A stretch of DNA of 64,000 bases from Epiperipatus broadwayi (GCA_028023455.1 JAQFVV010000559.1:124001-188000), one strand, 5' to 3'; shown: positions 13,864-26,439, numbered from the stretch's first letter. A program made the numbers and translations. The notes: generated by a model from the sequence alone, not told the origin.

Positions 13864-14464
13864 TCTTCAATAACTGCAAAAGCAATAGAATATACAATTA
13901 AAATAATATGAGGTTAGGAGTCATTCTTCATACAGAAATTTATTTTTGCTTTAGCTACTGTACATTCCAGATGTAACATATCAGAGAGCATGTTCTCAGA
14001 GTTATGGGGGGTTTATTATACAGGTTGTGTGTGTAGTATTCATAGCTTTTATTTTATTAGCAAGTGTTATGTATAAGCTTAAAATATAGTAGTATGCTAA
14101 CATAATATAATTAATTTGTGTGTTTTTCAGAAAATAAATTATTTTATTCCACTGTTATTGTCATGAATGCATGAAATAACAATTGATACATTTGTAAATA
14201 AAAAAATAATTTATTAATAAAAAAAATAAGATAATAAATCAATCAATAAGTAGTAAAATAAATCACCAGTGTCTTTTTTGAAAATTCCATTTCTTGAGTA
14301 CTTTACACTTCAAAGATTACAATAAAAATTCAAATGCCTCTTTCTTTATAATTTTACATGATAACTTTTCACATAAAAAAAGAAATATCTTCATTTATTT
14401 TTAGATAGCTTTTCTGGAAATATTTTTAAATACTTTATCATTACAGATTATTGTACAATTTATA
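13861..14464. other. AT-rich non-coding DNA
   Basis: Nothing recognised. Confidence 0.55.
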
Positions 14465-14472
14465 CTCTAAAG

Positions 14473-15020
14473 CTGTGGTCTTCAACCTTTTCACACCTGT
14501 GGATCAGTAGAAATAAAGATAAGGTTTCACGGACTGGCAAAAATAAGAATATGGTTTTACAGACTGGCAGAAGTCTGTAGATAAATTTTCTTAAAGATGT
14601 AAACTGCTTAGCCTTAGATGAGCATAATTGTTATAACTGATTAAAACAACAATGTTAAATATTCAAGATGAAGTTTTATATATATATATATATGGAGTTT
14701 GTATAATAAAAAACTTTTTTTTATGTTTGAATTTTTTTAGAAAAGTAATAAAAAATTTAATTCTATCTCCTCCCCCCATAAACATCTCTGATAACTAGAA
14801 AAACATATTAATTTATGTATGATTAATTAGATTTTGTTTTCATTCTGTTTCTTTTTTTTTAATTGGGTAAAAATGAGATGAAAAAAAATTGTTTATATTA
14901 ATTAAAAGTTAAAACTCTTATTATTTTGTTATTACAAACTTTCCTTCCAGTCTACCATGGACTGGTAAAAAACTTCTGTGGCCCGGTATCAGTCCATGGA
15001 CCAAGGGTTGAAGACCACTG
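14473..15020. mobile_element. Non-autonomous hAT transposon with intact 8-bp target duplication
   Basis: The left end CTGTGGTCTTCAACCTTT and inverted right end CAGTGGTCTTCAACCCTT are terminal inverted repeats with two mismatches, of the hAT form (CAG.GGT..TCAACC). The perfect octamer CTCTAAAG flanks both sides (14465-14472 and 15021-15028), which is the hAT target-duplication length. The 548-bp body has paired ACTGG/CCAGT blocks near each end but no transposase frame. The perfect duplication suggests a younger insertion than the hAT-like copy at 8385. Confidence 0.92.
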
Positions 15021-15028
15021 CTCTAAAG

Positions 15029-16066
15029 AATTTAAATTCAAATATTGTATTTATATAATTCCTTTATGAATAAGAAAATATTATTTTAATAAGTTTGAAA
15101 ATTGTTTTTATTCCTTAATTTTTCTCAAGGTTCATAAGTATTCATTTCCTTTATTTATCCTGAATGTATTCATAAATAGTAAGCAATATCAAAGCATTAA
15201 AAATTCTGGCTTTAAATGATCTTACTGCTATCATGAAAGTCTTTTCTTCCCTTAAATATTTTTCTTCCTTTTTTTATTAAGTAAAATATTAAAAGTAATT
15301 AATATAGTGTTCATATCCTTTTTTCTTCTCTAGAAATCCATTTACAATTTTTTTTTACCACCAGCCATTTTTAAACCAGTTGATAAGAAATCTAGATTAG
15401 ACAATTGCACTAGGATAGAAATCAATGAACTATTTACTTTAACTTAGCACTTCATCTTTCATGAAAACATTAGTACAAAGAATCTTTCCATCTCTTTAAT
15501 TGAATTTAAAACTTTTTTTTTACTTCTTATGTATATAAAAAGAATTATTTGATAGATAATTTATTTTGCTTTTTTTTTTCTGCTTCAAAGAACAGTGGGG
15601 GGAAAATGAGAAAAAAATTCTAACTCATTTTAATATTTTCCCACTTGATTTATATATCAACACTTTAACTGTATTTTTATAAATCTTTTTGAGGTCATCT
15701 ACACAATAAATTTAATATATTTTATTTTTAACAGAAGGGGAGATTAATAAAATAAATATATCACATGATTTTTTGAAAATGTAATAACATAACTTTGACA
15801 TGGCCAATATAATATATATATATAAAACCATGGAAATACAGTTAGGTTTGATTGTAATTTATATGTATCATTATCTAGTATTATTATTATTATAGCACCT
15901 ACATCATAACCTTATATTAGTTATTATTATCTGGGAAGTAAGTGCAACTCTAATTCAATATTTGTTTATACGGACATTGATCTCATTTGACTTGATTTCA
16001 TATGACATTACTGAATATAATTAGTTATACTGTAACAGTCAGAAAATGTGTGACTCGTTAACATAG
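15029..16066. other. AT-rich non-coding DNA
   Basis: Nothing recognised; short (AT)n near 15811-15823. Confidence 0.5.
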
Positions 16067-16318
16067 TGCAGAATTCGACCACCATACAGAACAGCAGCAC
16101 CATCAAGTAGCGAAGCCACCCGTGGTACTGAGTTCGAACATAGTTTATCAGTTCCACAATGCAATCCACGAAACAATGCATCTGATGCGACATTAGTAAA
16201 TATTTTCTTAGGCACGGTGGTCAGGGATATGCAAGAGACTCATGATTTTATTCTCGAGTTAGCCAATAATCAAATTAATATAATCGAGGAAATATTATAT
16301 AGAATGGGTATCGAATAA
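16067..16318 (+). CDS. Unassigned ORF, candidate terminal exon
   Basis: An 83-codon frame is open from just after a TAG at 16064-16066 to TAA at 16316-16318 and has no upstream ATG. I do not recognise the protein. It reads as a basic, Ser/Thr/Pro-rich start (RTAAPSSSEATRGTEF), then a regular amphipathic second half (NIFLGTVVRDMQETHDFILE, then NNQINIIEEILYRMGIE) that looks like a helical or coiled-coil segment. Two AG dinucleotides at the start (ACATAG, TGCAG) could be splice acceptors. A poly(A) signal AATAAA follows 52 bp after the stop. Composition is richer in G/C than neighbouring DNA, which favours coding, but the upstream exons were not found. It may equally be a decayed gene fragment. 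Confidence 0.4.
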   Translation, partial: CRIRPPYRTAAPSSSEATRGTEFEHSLSVPQCNPRNNASDATLVNIFLGTVVRDMQETHDFILELANNQINIIEEILYRMGIE

Positions 16319-16369
16319 ATGAAACATAACTGCAGACGTATAGTTTAAAATTATTTATTAATACATTTT

Positions 16370-16375
16370 AATAAA
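16370..16375 (+). promoter_or_regulatory. Possible poly(A) signal
   Basis: AATAAA placed 52 bp after the stop of the 16067-16318 frame. In DNA this AT-rich the hexamer also occurs by chance, so the position is the only support. Confidence 0.3.
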
Positions 16376-16790
16376 ATCATTTACTAACAATATTTATGGA
16401 TTAAAAGCTTCAGTAGCGGGATTTGCGACATGATTATATTTTAAAGAATACATTTATTTATTTGTTTACAAAAGGAATTCATTTATTTGAAAGCGTAATC
16501 TAGCTACCTAAAATTCTCGAGTAAGTATTTCTAATGCATGCCTTGGGGAATTTATACCTTTGCAATGCAAGAGTCTAAGTAAAATTTAAGAGTAGCGGTG
16601 GACATATATTTATTTAATTAAAATATTTATTTTATGACTAAGGGCAAACATTTATTTGAGAGTGAATTATGAAGATTATGCAGAGGCGGAGTGATATATA
16701 TATAGAATAATAAAACTAAGCAAAGGAACACGTACGCTTTAGAAAGGCGATATGGAATGGCAGTATATTAAAACTGCAATGTTGCAAATG

Positions 16791-16837
16791 GGTTTATAAG
16801 AGTGTCGGGCTGGTCTCTGCCTCGGCCCGACGAAGTA
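16791..16837 (+). repeat. 47-bp duplicated motif, copy 1
   Basis: GGTTTATAAG followed by a GC-rich core GGCTGGTCTCTGCCTCGGCC and GA(C/T)GAAGTA. It matches 17294-17340 at 43 of 47 positions. The core can pair as GGGC...GCCC. The motif starts with a TATAAG that could be a TATA box or simply the sequence before a start codon. Confidence 0.85.
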
Positions 16838-17002
16838 AGGTGTCATATAAGCATAACCAGGGACAAGCGGTCCGTGTCGCAGTTTGCCGGCTGGCTGCAT
16901 GACATTGTCAAATCCTATGGTAGCACCCATTATGCCCGCTTTTGTAGGATGACTGGGGTTAATTTCAATCCTGAAGAATCTGGAATATTTACGGCAGAAT
17001 AG
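16802..17002 (+). CDS. Unassigned GC-richer ORF
   Basis: A 66-codon frame from GTG at 16802 to TAG; the frame stays open a further 10 codons upstream to a TAA, so the true start is unclear and could be a splice junction. I do not recognise the family. The protein begins SGWSLPRPDEV and continues with mixed polar and aromatic residues (QFAGWLHDIVKSYGSTHYAR, FCRMTGVNFNPEESGIF), not the low-complexity K/N/I pattern of chance ORFs here. Codons use many G/C third bases, unlike the surroundings. In the second copy of the 47-bp motif the equivalent start is ATG and the peptide reads AGWSLPRPDEV, with the Asp codon changed synonymously (GAC/GAT). It could be a fragment of a real gene or of a mobile element or virus-like insertion. 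Confidence 0.35.
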   Translation: MSGWSLPRPDEVRCHISITRDKRSVSQFAGWLHDIVKSYGSTHYARFCRMTGVNFNPEESGIFTAE

Positions 17003-17251
17003 ATCATCGCATCTTTAAAACGTAACACATGTATAAGTATAAACGATTATGATAAGATTTAAATAGATTTCTAATTCAGCCCTACATTATCAACAGTTAC
17101 TAAAGAACGTTGGTGACTCTCAAAGAAATGTAATTTTCTGGAATTATTCATGATGATTTAATAAATACAAAACCTATATAAATTGGGAATTATTATAACT
17201 AATACATCAGCCATTTGCGAAGTAGTAGACCCTGCATTACAATAAGTGATG

Positions 17252-17372
17252 CACTGAATGCGTGTCAATTTATATGAAAGTTAAGTTAGTTATGGTTTAT
17301 AAGAATGGCAGGCTGGTCTCTGCCTCGGCCCGATGAAGTACATATTAATGAAAATGTGACACGCATTCACTG
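17252..17372. repeat. Inverted repeat enclosing motif copy 2
   Basis: CACTGAATGCGTGTCA (17252-17267) and the inverted copy at 17357-17372 match at 15 of 16 bases, bracketing an 89-base interval that contains the second 47-bp motif. Confidence 0.75.
17294..17340 (+). repeat. 47-bp duplicated motif, copy 2
   Basis: Second copy of the motif at 16791. It contains ATG at 17305, opening a 27-codon frame (17305-17388) that begins MAGWSLPRPDEV and then diverges from copy 1. The copy lies in the loop of the inverted repeat 17252-17372. Confidence 0.85.
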
Positions 17373-17388
17373 TTTCAAACGATCATAG

Positions 17389-18664
17389 ATTTAAACTTTG
17401 AAAATAGAGACAATTGTGAGCATGCAATAATTAAATAATAAATATAGATAAAATGTAGATTTTAAAAATACACACCCAAGATAGAATGAGGTAAGCTAGA
17501 TTAGTAGACAAATTTACACATTAAGTTAATTATTCAGTTTAGTTATACATATGGTAGTTTTTACATTTTATAATTTAGATAAGTAGTATGAAGAAGAGCT
17601 ATAGCATATTATTAGAGTACTTTAGAGTTTGAACACAGACAGGTACCTGTTTTATAAGAAGTTTTCTGATTCCATTAGTTTAGCAGCAAAAGTTCACGAG
17701 TGGCAAGTCTTTCTTGTATTTAGATATTTCATTTAATTTCACAGCAGCAGCAACTTTCTCATTCAGTTCAGGTAGCAGATCTTCATGGTGAATTTACGAT
17801 GGGCAATGGAAAGTTTGGCATCCGATAGGCCATCTCCCGATGGAGAATAATCTAGGTGCTTTACTCGGTCATACCTTGGCAGGAACAAATTATTTTTATT
17901 ATTTTTGGAGACTCTCAGTGATCGAGAGCAAAGCTAAAGTTTAAGTGAATGTCTCCAGCAAGTCTAAGATGGCCTTTTTTTTTTATCTTGATCTCTCACA
18001 TTTTTGTTAAGATATTTTAGGTTCTACTTAATCTGCCCTGAGGATAATCAACGCATTTTGTTGGGTTTTAATTAAAGAAAGCTGCCGTTCTATTGTTTAC
18101 ATTTTACATTTACTAATTATACTTTGGGGAATTTTTCTTTAATTAATCTATTATCTATCACTGACCGATGCTTTTCAATTTCAAAGACAAAAAGGGAACA
18201 TAAGATTATTTTAACTTTTAATTAAATATTACATCAGATTTTTTAGAATTATTATTAAACGAAATTTAAACAAAGCAATAAATACGAACTTTATAATGCA
18301 AAATTAATGATTAAAATTATACAAAATTATATAAATAAAAGAAATCTAAATTATACTATTTTATCCCTATCTATTGCCTTTAATTTGAGATCGAAATGTG
18401 TGCATGTTTATGCTGAATTCTACATATATTTATACATTTTTAGTATTGTTACACACACAATTCGATATCAAAAAGTTTAAATTTGGGCGGCATAGACCGG
18501 TCAGTGAGAGACGACAGAAAAAGGTGAAACTTAAGATTCGAATACGAATCTTACTGTTTCAATACATATATAAGTATGTGTATGCACATATATATGATAT
18601 TTGTAGAAATATATTACTAACAAATTGATATCTGGATTATTTAAATGTTATTAATTAATTATAA
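17389..18664. other. Non-coding DNA with a GC-richer patch
   Basis: The patch at about 17650-18080 is less AT-rich. On the - strand, around 17680-17790, there is a short coding-looking frame (DLLPELNEKVAAAVKLNEIS) with a stop just upstream. I cannot assign it or find splice sites I trust. A hairpin CTCTCAGTGATCGAGAG is near 17920. Confidence 0.35.
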
Positions 18665-18800
18665 ATGGTAAAAATATGTGTAAGCAATGGTGATCTGGTC
18701 CAACTGATGAGGACTCATTCAGCATGAAATATGCATCTTGGGGATCATTTTTCTTTTTTTACATCTTTGTTCATTTCAAAAATGTGTGATAAAGTAGAAT
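18665..18800 (+). repeat. Partial copy of the dispersed CAACTGATGAG repeat family
   Basis: GGTGATCTGGTCCAACTGATGAG, then TTCAGCATGAAATATGC and GATCATTTTT, match the family that dominates 53-61 kb. The distal half is missing. Confidence 0.7.
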
Positions 18801-19214
18801 GTTGAAATATATCTGAAAATATATTAATCAAGTTAAATGTAAGTATATCTAAAAACGTGTACATGAAATTAAATTATAGCATGCTATGTATGTCTTGCCC
18901 ATTTAAAAAAGTTAAGTGGATGTTTCAAAATGCATCCATAGTGAGAGGTTGATCTGACTTCTGGGATGATGAATGATTGGGATAGAATTAAGATAAAGAT
19001 GAAAGATGCACCGATTAAAACAAAAAAACTTGGGAAATATAAATATAAAACTATGGGAATATAGTTAGTTTGGATTCCAACTTATGGAAATCATTATGTA
19101 AGATTATTATTGCACATGTATCATAACTGCATCTGGAAAGTGAACTCAGGAACTGATTATAGAGACACTGATAATATTTTATTTGATTTTATCAGCCTTT
19201 TCTGAATATGAATA

Positions 19215-19252
<38 letters not shown>

Positions 19253-20825
19253 ATGTGTGTGTGGAGGGGGTCTGCATACAAATGATATTTGTAAGTCTAT
19301 GTTACCTACAAATTGATTACTGGATTATTTAAATATTATTAAAAATCAATAATTTATATTATTTTCCGTTTAGCATTACACAAGTTTGATATATTCAAAT
19401 TATTTGGTTTTTATCACTGTATCTCTCATCACAACTCCAGTGTAGCACAGCAATCCATCAGTGCAGACACTTGGATTACTCTTATCATGCATATATTTCA
19501 TAAACAATTTTTGCTCTTTAGATGAGTTAGAGATATAAAGGGTTTGAATATCCATGCCCATGTTAATAGCTTAATATCTTCCATTACACCACTATCATGA
19601 AAGGTACAAATTAGTTTTTTATTTACTTTTAATAACTTTTGTAAGAGTAAACAACCAAGCAGTTTCTCCTAAAATGAGTTATTTCAAATTGTCACTCATA
19701 TATAATATTCATTTGTGATTACCAACTCTCATAATAACCTCACTGTTAATCTAGAAGTAGGTCTAAAATATTATGATATATCCTATTATTTTTTAGATCA
19801 TATGGTTTCAATTGCTCTTCAAGTTTTAATTGTTTTTGGCTTTGATCACATAATAGTTGAAAAAATTATCTTGAATATTATATGAAATTTTCTATTTCTG
19901 TATAACCATTATATCTGTAAGTATGTGAAAGTCTTTAAATATACTTAACTTAATGTAGGATTAGACTTCATTTCTTGTGAGATTTCAGAGATATTTTTAT
20001 ACTTCAAGTTCTCCCATCTTTATAGTATTTTTATCAGACTACTAACTTTTATAATAATTTAATTTATTCTAGAAGTAAGTCCATCTCTTATCTCAAAGTA
20101 TATCAGATAAGTTCTACTATTATTTGCCAAAACATGTGGTTTCAATTTACTGTTTGAATTTTAATTGATTGTCATCTTGGTTACATCATAGCTAAAAAAT
20201 TATCTAGATTCTAGAGTAATACATAGAAATTTTTATTTATATTCAATTGCTTATATTTATAGAGGGAAACTTTAATTATGCATAGTTTATCTAATTCTGA
20301 GTAATGATGATGAAGAAATTTATTGACTTGATCATATATGATGTTATTATTATATATAAAGTTGCAATATTATCATTCTTTTTTTAAAATTTTATCAATT
20401 TTTATTTTAAAAGAAAATATGCTAACTTAGTTTTAATTAAGTATAATTTTTAATCAGATAGCAAATAGTTGTTTTCACATGCACTGTTTAATCACATTAC
20501 TAACTCTACAATGTTATATAGAGCATGCAGGAAACTCTCAAACCAAAGTGCAAGATAAAGACTTTAAAAACATAAGGATGGCCATCTTATCTTTGTACCT
20601 AAATTCAATTATATAGGCTAATCTAAAGCATATTGGAATGAGAATATATCTTATTTTCCTCACTTCCATTATGTTTATTTATATTATTAACATATAAATA
20701 AAATATTAAACATAGACAATTATTGTCTTAACTTTTGATATTTTCATTGTTCTACTTGTATTTTTAACCTTGTTTTTATAAACAAAATTGGTTTTAAGTA
20801 TTAAAACTATTTAGTAATCGTGATT
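18801..20825. other. AT-rich non-coding DNA
   Basis: No gene seen. An (AT)n(GT)n microsatellite lies at about 19208-19263. Confidence 0.55.
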
Positions 20826-21136
20826 AATTTAGAAGAGATTTGAACTCAAACTTTAAAGCTCCCTATAGTTATCCATTCCATCTTAAACAACCAATACATA
20901 TGAGTACATACATGTGAAAAAGATAAATGATCTCCAATATAACTAGCACTCATCACTTGATTCAGATCATCATCAATTGATTTGGACCAACTGATGAATG
21001 TTGGTTAGCACAAAATAATTATATTGGAGATCGCTTATCTTTTTCATGTGTATGTGGCCATGTGTATCAGTTGTATAAGATTGAGCGGATAGTTGTAGGG
21101 AGTTTTAAAGCCGGAATTCAAATCCTTTCTAAGTTA
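20826..21136. repeat. Palindromic pair of the dispersed repeat family
   Basis: A reverse copy (20826 to about 20965: AGATTTGAACTCAAACTTTA, CTCCCTATAGTTATCC, CATGTGAAAAAGATAAATGATC) meets a forward copy (about 20985-21136) head to head. Together they form a 310-bp near-palindrome. Confidence 0.82.
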
Positions 21137-23784
21137 CATTAAGTTCAATATAGACAATATACTTGTATTTAAATCTTGATTAAGTTCATTAATTTTTTGT
21201 TTGTCAATTTGAAAGGGAAAATTTGTAAACTGAACAAAGCACACTCTTTGGTTGTTTTCTTCTCTATTTTTGTTACATAGTTTTGAAATAACTAAAAAGT
21301 TTTAAGCCAGTTTTATGATAGGGGAGAATCAATTAGTTGTGTTTAAATAAATGTAAAGAACAGAAGAGTAAAGCATAATGACTTTTATCAATTAGAAGAA
21401 TAAAATTAGAAAAGCTTACACCAAAAATCTATCATATAAGACAAAAATCATTTGAAAATGAGGTCTATAATTCAATACTTTAACATACAGTGCATGGAAA
21501 AGATATCACAGCTATTGATGTTGATGTCAAAATAATGCTGTGGCTAATATAATTCTTGTTTGGGATCAATTATGAATATTGTTTTATTCATGTCTGCTAT
21601 CTACCATCTTAACTAAATTAGTCATTATGATTTAAATTAAAAGCTTCAATAAGTTTTTATAACAGATTATTAGAATATTAGACAAGAAGATATTCTCTCA
21701 AATTTTTAATGTTACATACTACAGAATATATATCACTATAAATTTCATAATCAAACTATTTTGAGAAGAAATATAACACAGTAAAGAATTATAAATGGAT
21801 ATAATTCTGAATTCAAGTTTGAATGTTTTAAATTGCCAAACAAATATGATGTATAAAAAAACCTATTAAGTAATTTATTTAATGGGCATTCAAACTTCTT
21901 GCTGTCTGAAAATCCTATGTCAGATATATAATCTTTGTTTTTTATTATTTTTCTCTAAACAGTACTTCAAAAGATACTTATCTATTATGCATATAAATAT
22001 TATATTAGAATATCATCACAGTAGATCTTTTTATTTTTGTCATTATTAAAAGTCTAACAATTAACCTAAATATTAATATTTAAATCATGAATCAATATTC
22101 TGATAATAATTTCTTTTTTTTTTTAAGATATAAGTATATTATTTATAAGTTAAATTGTAAACAGCCAACTCATATACCATTTCTTAATGAATTAAATGTC
22201 ATTTTGTTTATTTCAGATTTCTTTTAACCACTGTGCTTTATAATATTAATTACACTAAATAATTGTTGTGATCTTCTATGTCTATATTAAAATGTTTTAT
22301 ATGTATATAATAATTACTAATACAGCAATTTTTGAACATTCATGGAATTATATTGATGAAAATGACTCTTCACACATGCACTATAATTAGGCACACCCTC
22401 CCTCATTAATAATTGTTTTAAAAGCATGGGCATATATCTATACCTAAAGATTATTCACACTGATTGACCTTTCTATAAAAAGAGCTTAATCCTATCAAAA
22501 GCCATATTTTTAAATCAATACATTACTATCACAAGGAAGAGAAAGTTTCTCATTTTTCATTACCTGTGGTAACCACATTAGTTTATATAGATGTAATATT
22601 GAATAATACAGTGATTTTTAACCACATATGAAATTATGTGGGAAAAACAAACCTTCATACATGCATTATAAATAAACATTCACTCCCCTGTCAATAAAGG
22701 TCACCCGTACTTAAAACTTCTTTGTAAATAAATCAACATTCATTGTCCATGATTCTAAAACATTTATTGACAGGAGGGTACTTACCTATTAATATATATA
22801 TAAAAACCTATTCACAAAGAAAACATGTTTGAATATATAATTAAGATAATTCACAAATAAGTTTCCAAAAAATTATTTAAATGAAGTTGTAAATGAATTT
22901 GTATAAAATGAGTTTGCATAAAGTAGACTTCACTGTATATCAATAGAATAAATTTATTTTAGAAAGTAAATTTAAAAAATTGTAAAGTAATAATAATTCT
23001 TTTAAGATAAAAGAAAAATTGATGCAGAAAACCAATGATTTAATTAATTAAATAGATAAAATATTTATGAGGATAAAATATTTAATTAGTCCTGAATATT
23101 TGCTATTTTGATAACATTTGAATAAATAAAAATTTAGTTAAAAAAATTAATAAATACCACAGTAATTAACAATGTAATTAAGGCAGTAAATAATTAGATA
23201 AAGTAAAAATAGCAAGGTAAGCCAAGAATTTATGTGCCAAATGGATATGGAATTAAAAAAATATCAAAAATAAGTGACAAGAAAAAAGTATAAAAAGTGC
23301 TTAAAATCTTTTGTCGCTTGCCTTATTTAATTTGCCTTTTCTGATGTTTCTTGCTTGTCAATAGCCACTTCTCTTAAACTAGAATCAAAAACAGCATGCC
23401 AAAATGAAGTGCAAAAAGCTAAGACAACATATGAAGTATTGATATATTAACAAGAAAGGAACTAATATTTCACAAACATGAAAAATATATTTTATATAGA
23501 TATTTTTAGGATCATAGGCTAAATCTCTGATGTGGGTTAGATTTTGATCTTGCCATAATGTAGTTAATAATCATAAAGAGAATGCCCTAAGCCAGAATTA
23601 AAAATAAGCCCATCTCTTTTTGAAAGATATTTGCCATTATTTGAAATATCTGTCTACCGAAGATTTATCTGTTAAATTGAGATGAAAAAAGGAAGATATA
23701 TATATAATAAATTAAGTTTGATGTCTGTATTCTTTCCAAATATATGTAATATTCAAATCAATATATATATCAAAATACAGTATT
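21137..23784. other. AT-rich non-coding DNA with small duplications
   Basis: About 22318-22400 and 22605-22690 are diverged direct copies (AATACAG..ATTTTT.AAC, then TTCA.ACATGCA.TATAA). CCTGTCAATAAA (near 22690) and its complement (near 22765) can pair. No gene recognised. Confidence 0.5.
22825..22890 (+). repeat. Dispersed repeat fragment, copy 1
   Basis: ATTAAGATAATTCACAAATA and the following AGTTTCC...ATTATTTAAAT recur at 25128-25192 in the same orientation. Confidence 0.7.
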
Positions 23785-23845
23785 TTAATATATATATATA
23801 TATATATATATTAATATATATATATATATATGTGTGTGTGTGCTT
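23785..23845. repeat. (AT)n(GT)n microsatellite
   Basis: AT repeat passing into GTGTGTGTGTG. Translated frames across it give only IY runs. Confidence 0.95.
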
Positions 23846-25884
23846 AAATCAGAAACCAGAGAATATCATTGAATCTCTAAATTAGCAGAGTTGGAAGCTT
23901 TTAAAAATCAATCCAACTCTATCAATGGAATTATCCTAAGCAAGGACACTGAAAGTTGACCAAAGATCTATGAATAAAGAATGATACTGGGTGATACATA
24001 ATCTTATTCAGCTTGCCATAAGTATACTGACCCAATATCTGCATAAATTGAATTCACTGAGAAATCATTCAAATGAACAATCTCTATAAAAATAAGAATC
24101 CACAAGACATAATAGTGTGATCACAGAATGATAAATATTGGTTCTTTTTTTAATTTAGAGGCCTAAAATAAATAATCAAAATGCATAAACTTTTAGAAAC
24201 AACTAAATAAAAAAAATATTCTCTCAGTATTTATATAATTAATATTTTTATCTTATATATTTCATAAGTGCTTACCCATTAATATTTTATTAGTATATTT
24301 TGTAATCAATATTTGTCTTATATATCTCATGAATGCATATCAATTGATATATGTTCATATTTTTTTTATCTAATGCATTTTTTTAAATAAATGTATGTTT
24401 TGATATTTTATTAATATATTTTTTATTATCATGTTGTTAGTCAAACTTTTATAGAATGTAAGTACCAGTAAGTAATCAGTACTAACTCAATTATTATATA
24501 TTAATAAATTTGATTTACTAATTTATTAAAAGTAGTCACTAGCCCTTTCCCCATAAAGTTCTTGCAACAGTTTATACAATTGTGGTATATTCTTTTGATT
24601 AAAATACGTGATGGATATGTTTTCTATATCAATTACAGTGTTTATCCTATGATGCATTGCCATGTTCACCTAAGTCAGGTGTGGTTAACAGAGGGGTTTA
24701 ACATCAAAGAAGATAGAGAGGGGTTTGAGACTGACCTATAGATATTTCTTGTTATAGAGATAGAACTCTAATCTGCAGCATTGCAGATATATTATAAATA
24801 AATAAATTCTATAGTGACAAGGACTAGACATTCTCTCAATTTGAACTTGTTTTATGCAATGGTCATCAGAAAATATGGTTGGATATTCAGTCTGACCATT
24901 ATAATGTATATTCAGTAATTGTTCATAACCACCCATTTATCTCCAGTAAGTAAATTTATACAGATATAAATTTATATAGATATAAAAAGTCATTTAAAAC
25001 CAGTCAACACTTAGAGAATCCCAATATCAATAACAGTAAACAATTTCAAACTGCTGCCAAGGCAACCTTCATTTAACAATAAAGATGGAATACGAAAAAG
25101 GGATAACCCCAGAGTAAACAAATCTGAATATGGAATTAAGATAATTCACAAACAAGTTTCCCCAAAAATCATTTAAATAAATTTATAAATAAGGTCACCT
25201 TTTATTATATCGATGGCATACTATTTTGACAGATAAAAGATGCTCTTTATTTGATATTCAGTTTATTATGTAGTAATAAATTTAACATTACTACTTGGAA
25301 AGGCATTAATGATGATTTTTGTTTTGATATTAACCAAACCATCTTACAGTTTCAAATGTTAATTTGGATGAAATTCTAATGATTTTAAAGAGTATGTAAA
25401 TAATTTTACAGCTTATCAAATATGTTATTACACAACAAATTAAAGGTTCTATAAAAGATTATTTTTTTAATCTAATTTTAGATTCGAATTGATATAATAA
25501 AAAGTGGGTATTATTTATAAATTCATTTAAATGACTCTTTGCTTGAGAAATTATTTTAGTAATTTATTTAAACTTGTTTGTTCCATGAATAGATTTATAT
25601 TTTTAGTATTATATACCGGATAAGCTGAAAAATTATTTCCATGCTCATTAAAAACTTTAGAATAGGGATATTTGGCTTTTTAAGCTAGATGGGAAAACAA
25701 AATAAAACTTAAAAACCTTGACCAATTAATAATAACTAGCTTTAATGTCATCTTCTTTGCCATATCTCTTTGTGAAGAAACTTGGGGAGGTTATTGTTCT
25801 GCAACTGTATTATTTTTTCTATTTTTCATTATATATATATATATAATATTCAAATATAAATATATTGTCTATATGAAAGTTAAT
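23846..25884. other. AT-rich non-coding DNA
   Basis: No gene recognised. The second copy of the 22825 fragment is at 25128-25192. Confidence 0.55.
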
Positions 25885-26360
25885 ATAATTAGAAGGGACT
25901 TGAACTCAGACTTTCAAATTCTTTATAGCTATGCACTCCATCTTATACAACTGATGCACATGTCCACATACATGTGAAAAAGATAAATGATCAATATACG
26001 TATTTCATGCTGAAACAGCACTCATCAGTTTGTTCCAGATCACCTCTCCCACACATATATACAATCAGCGCTCAGTTTACATCTAAATAGCAAACCTTAA
26101 AGCTTTGATGGACAAGGTTCAATCGTCTCCATTCTCCAAAACTCTTCAGCCATCCATATTATTGAACTAAACATTGATCGTATATATAGGTATGGAAGAT
26201 GGTGACCTGGACCAACTGATGAGTGCTGGTTCAGCATGAAATATGCCTATTGGAAATCATTTGTCTTTTTCACATGTATGTGGTCATATGCATTATGTTG
26301 CATAAGATGGAATGCACATCTTTAATGAGTTTTAAAATCTGAGTTCAAATCTCCTCTCTC
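25885..26360. repeat. Large palindromic pair of the dispersed repeat family
   Basis: Reverse copy from 25885 (AGAAGGGACTTGAACTCAGA) and forward copy from about 26205 (GACCTGGACCAACTGATGAG) ending near 26355 (TCTGAGTTCAAATC). They are separated by a roughly 150-bp internal segment that also belongs to the family. Total about 475 bp. Confidence 0.82.
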
Positions 26361-26439
26361 TCTACATATATATATTAAATCGAAGATTTTCACAAGTTAG
26401 GGATATAAATAGATATCCATGTATACTTTATTGAAAAAA

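Noticed and set aside
18398-18628. A 76-codon ORF
   Set aside because: No family pattern; the basic middle derives from a small GC-richer patch and a near-palindrome (AAGATTCGAATACGAATCTT).
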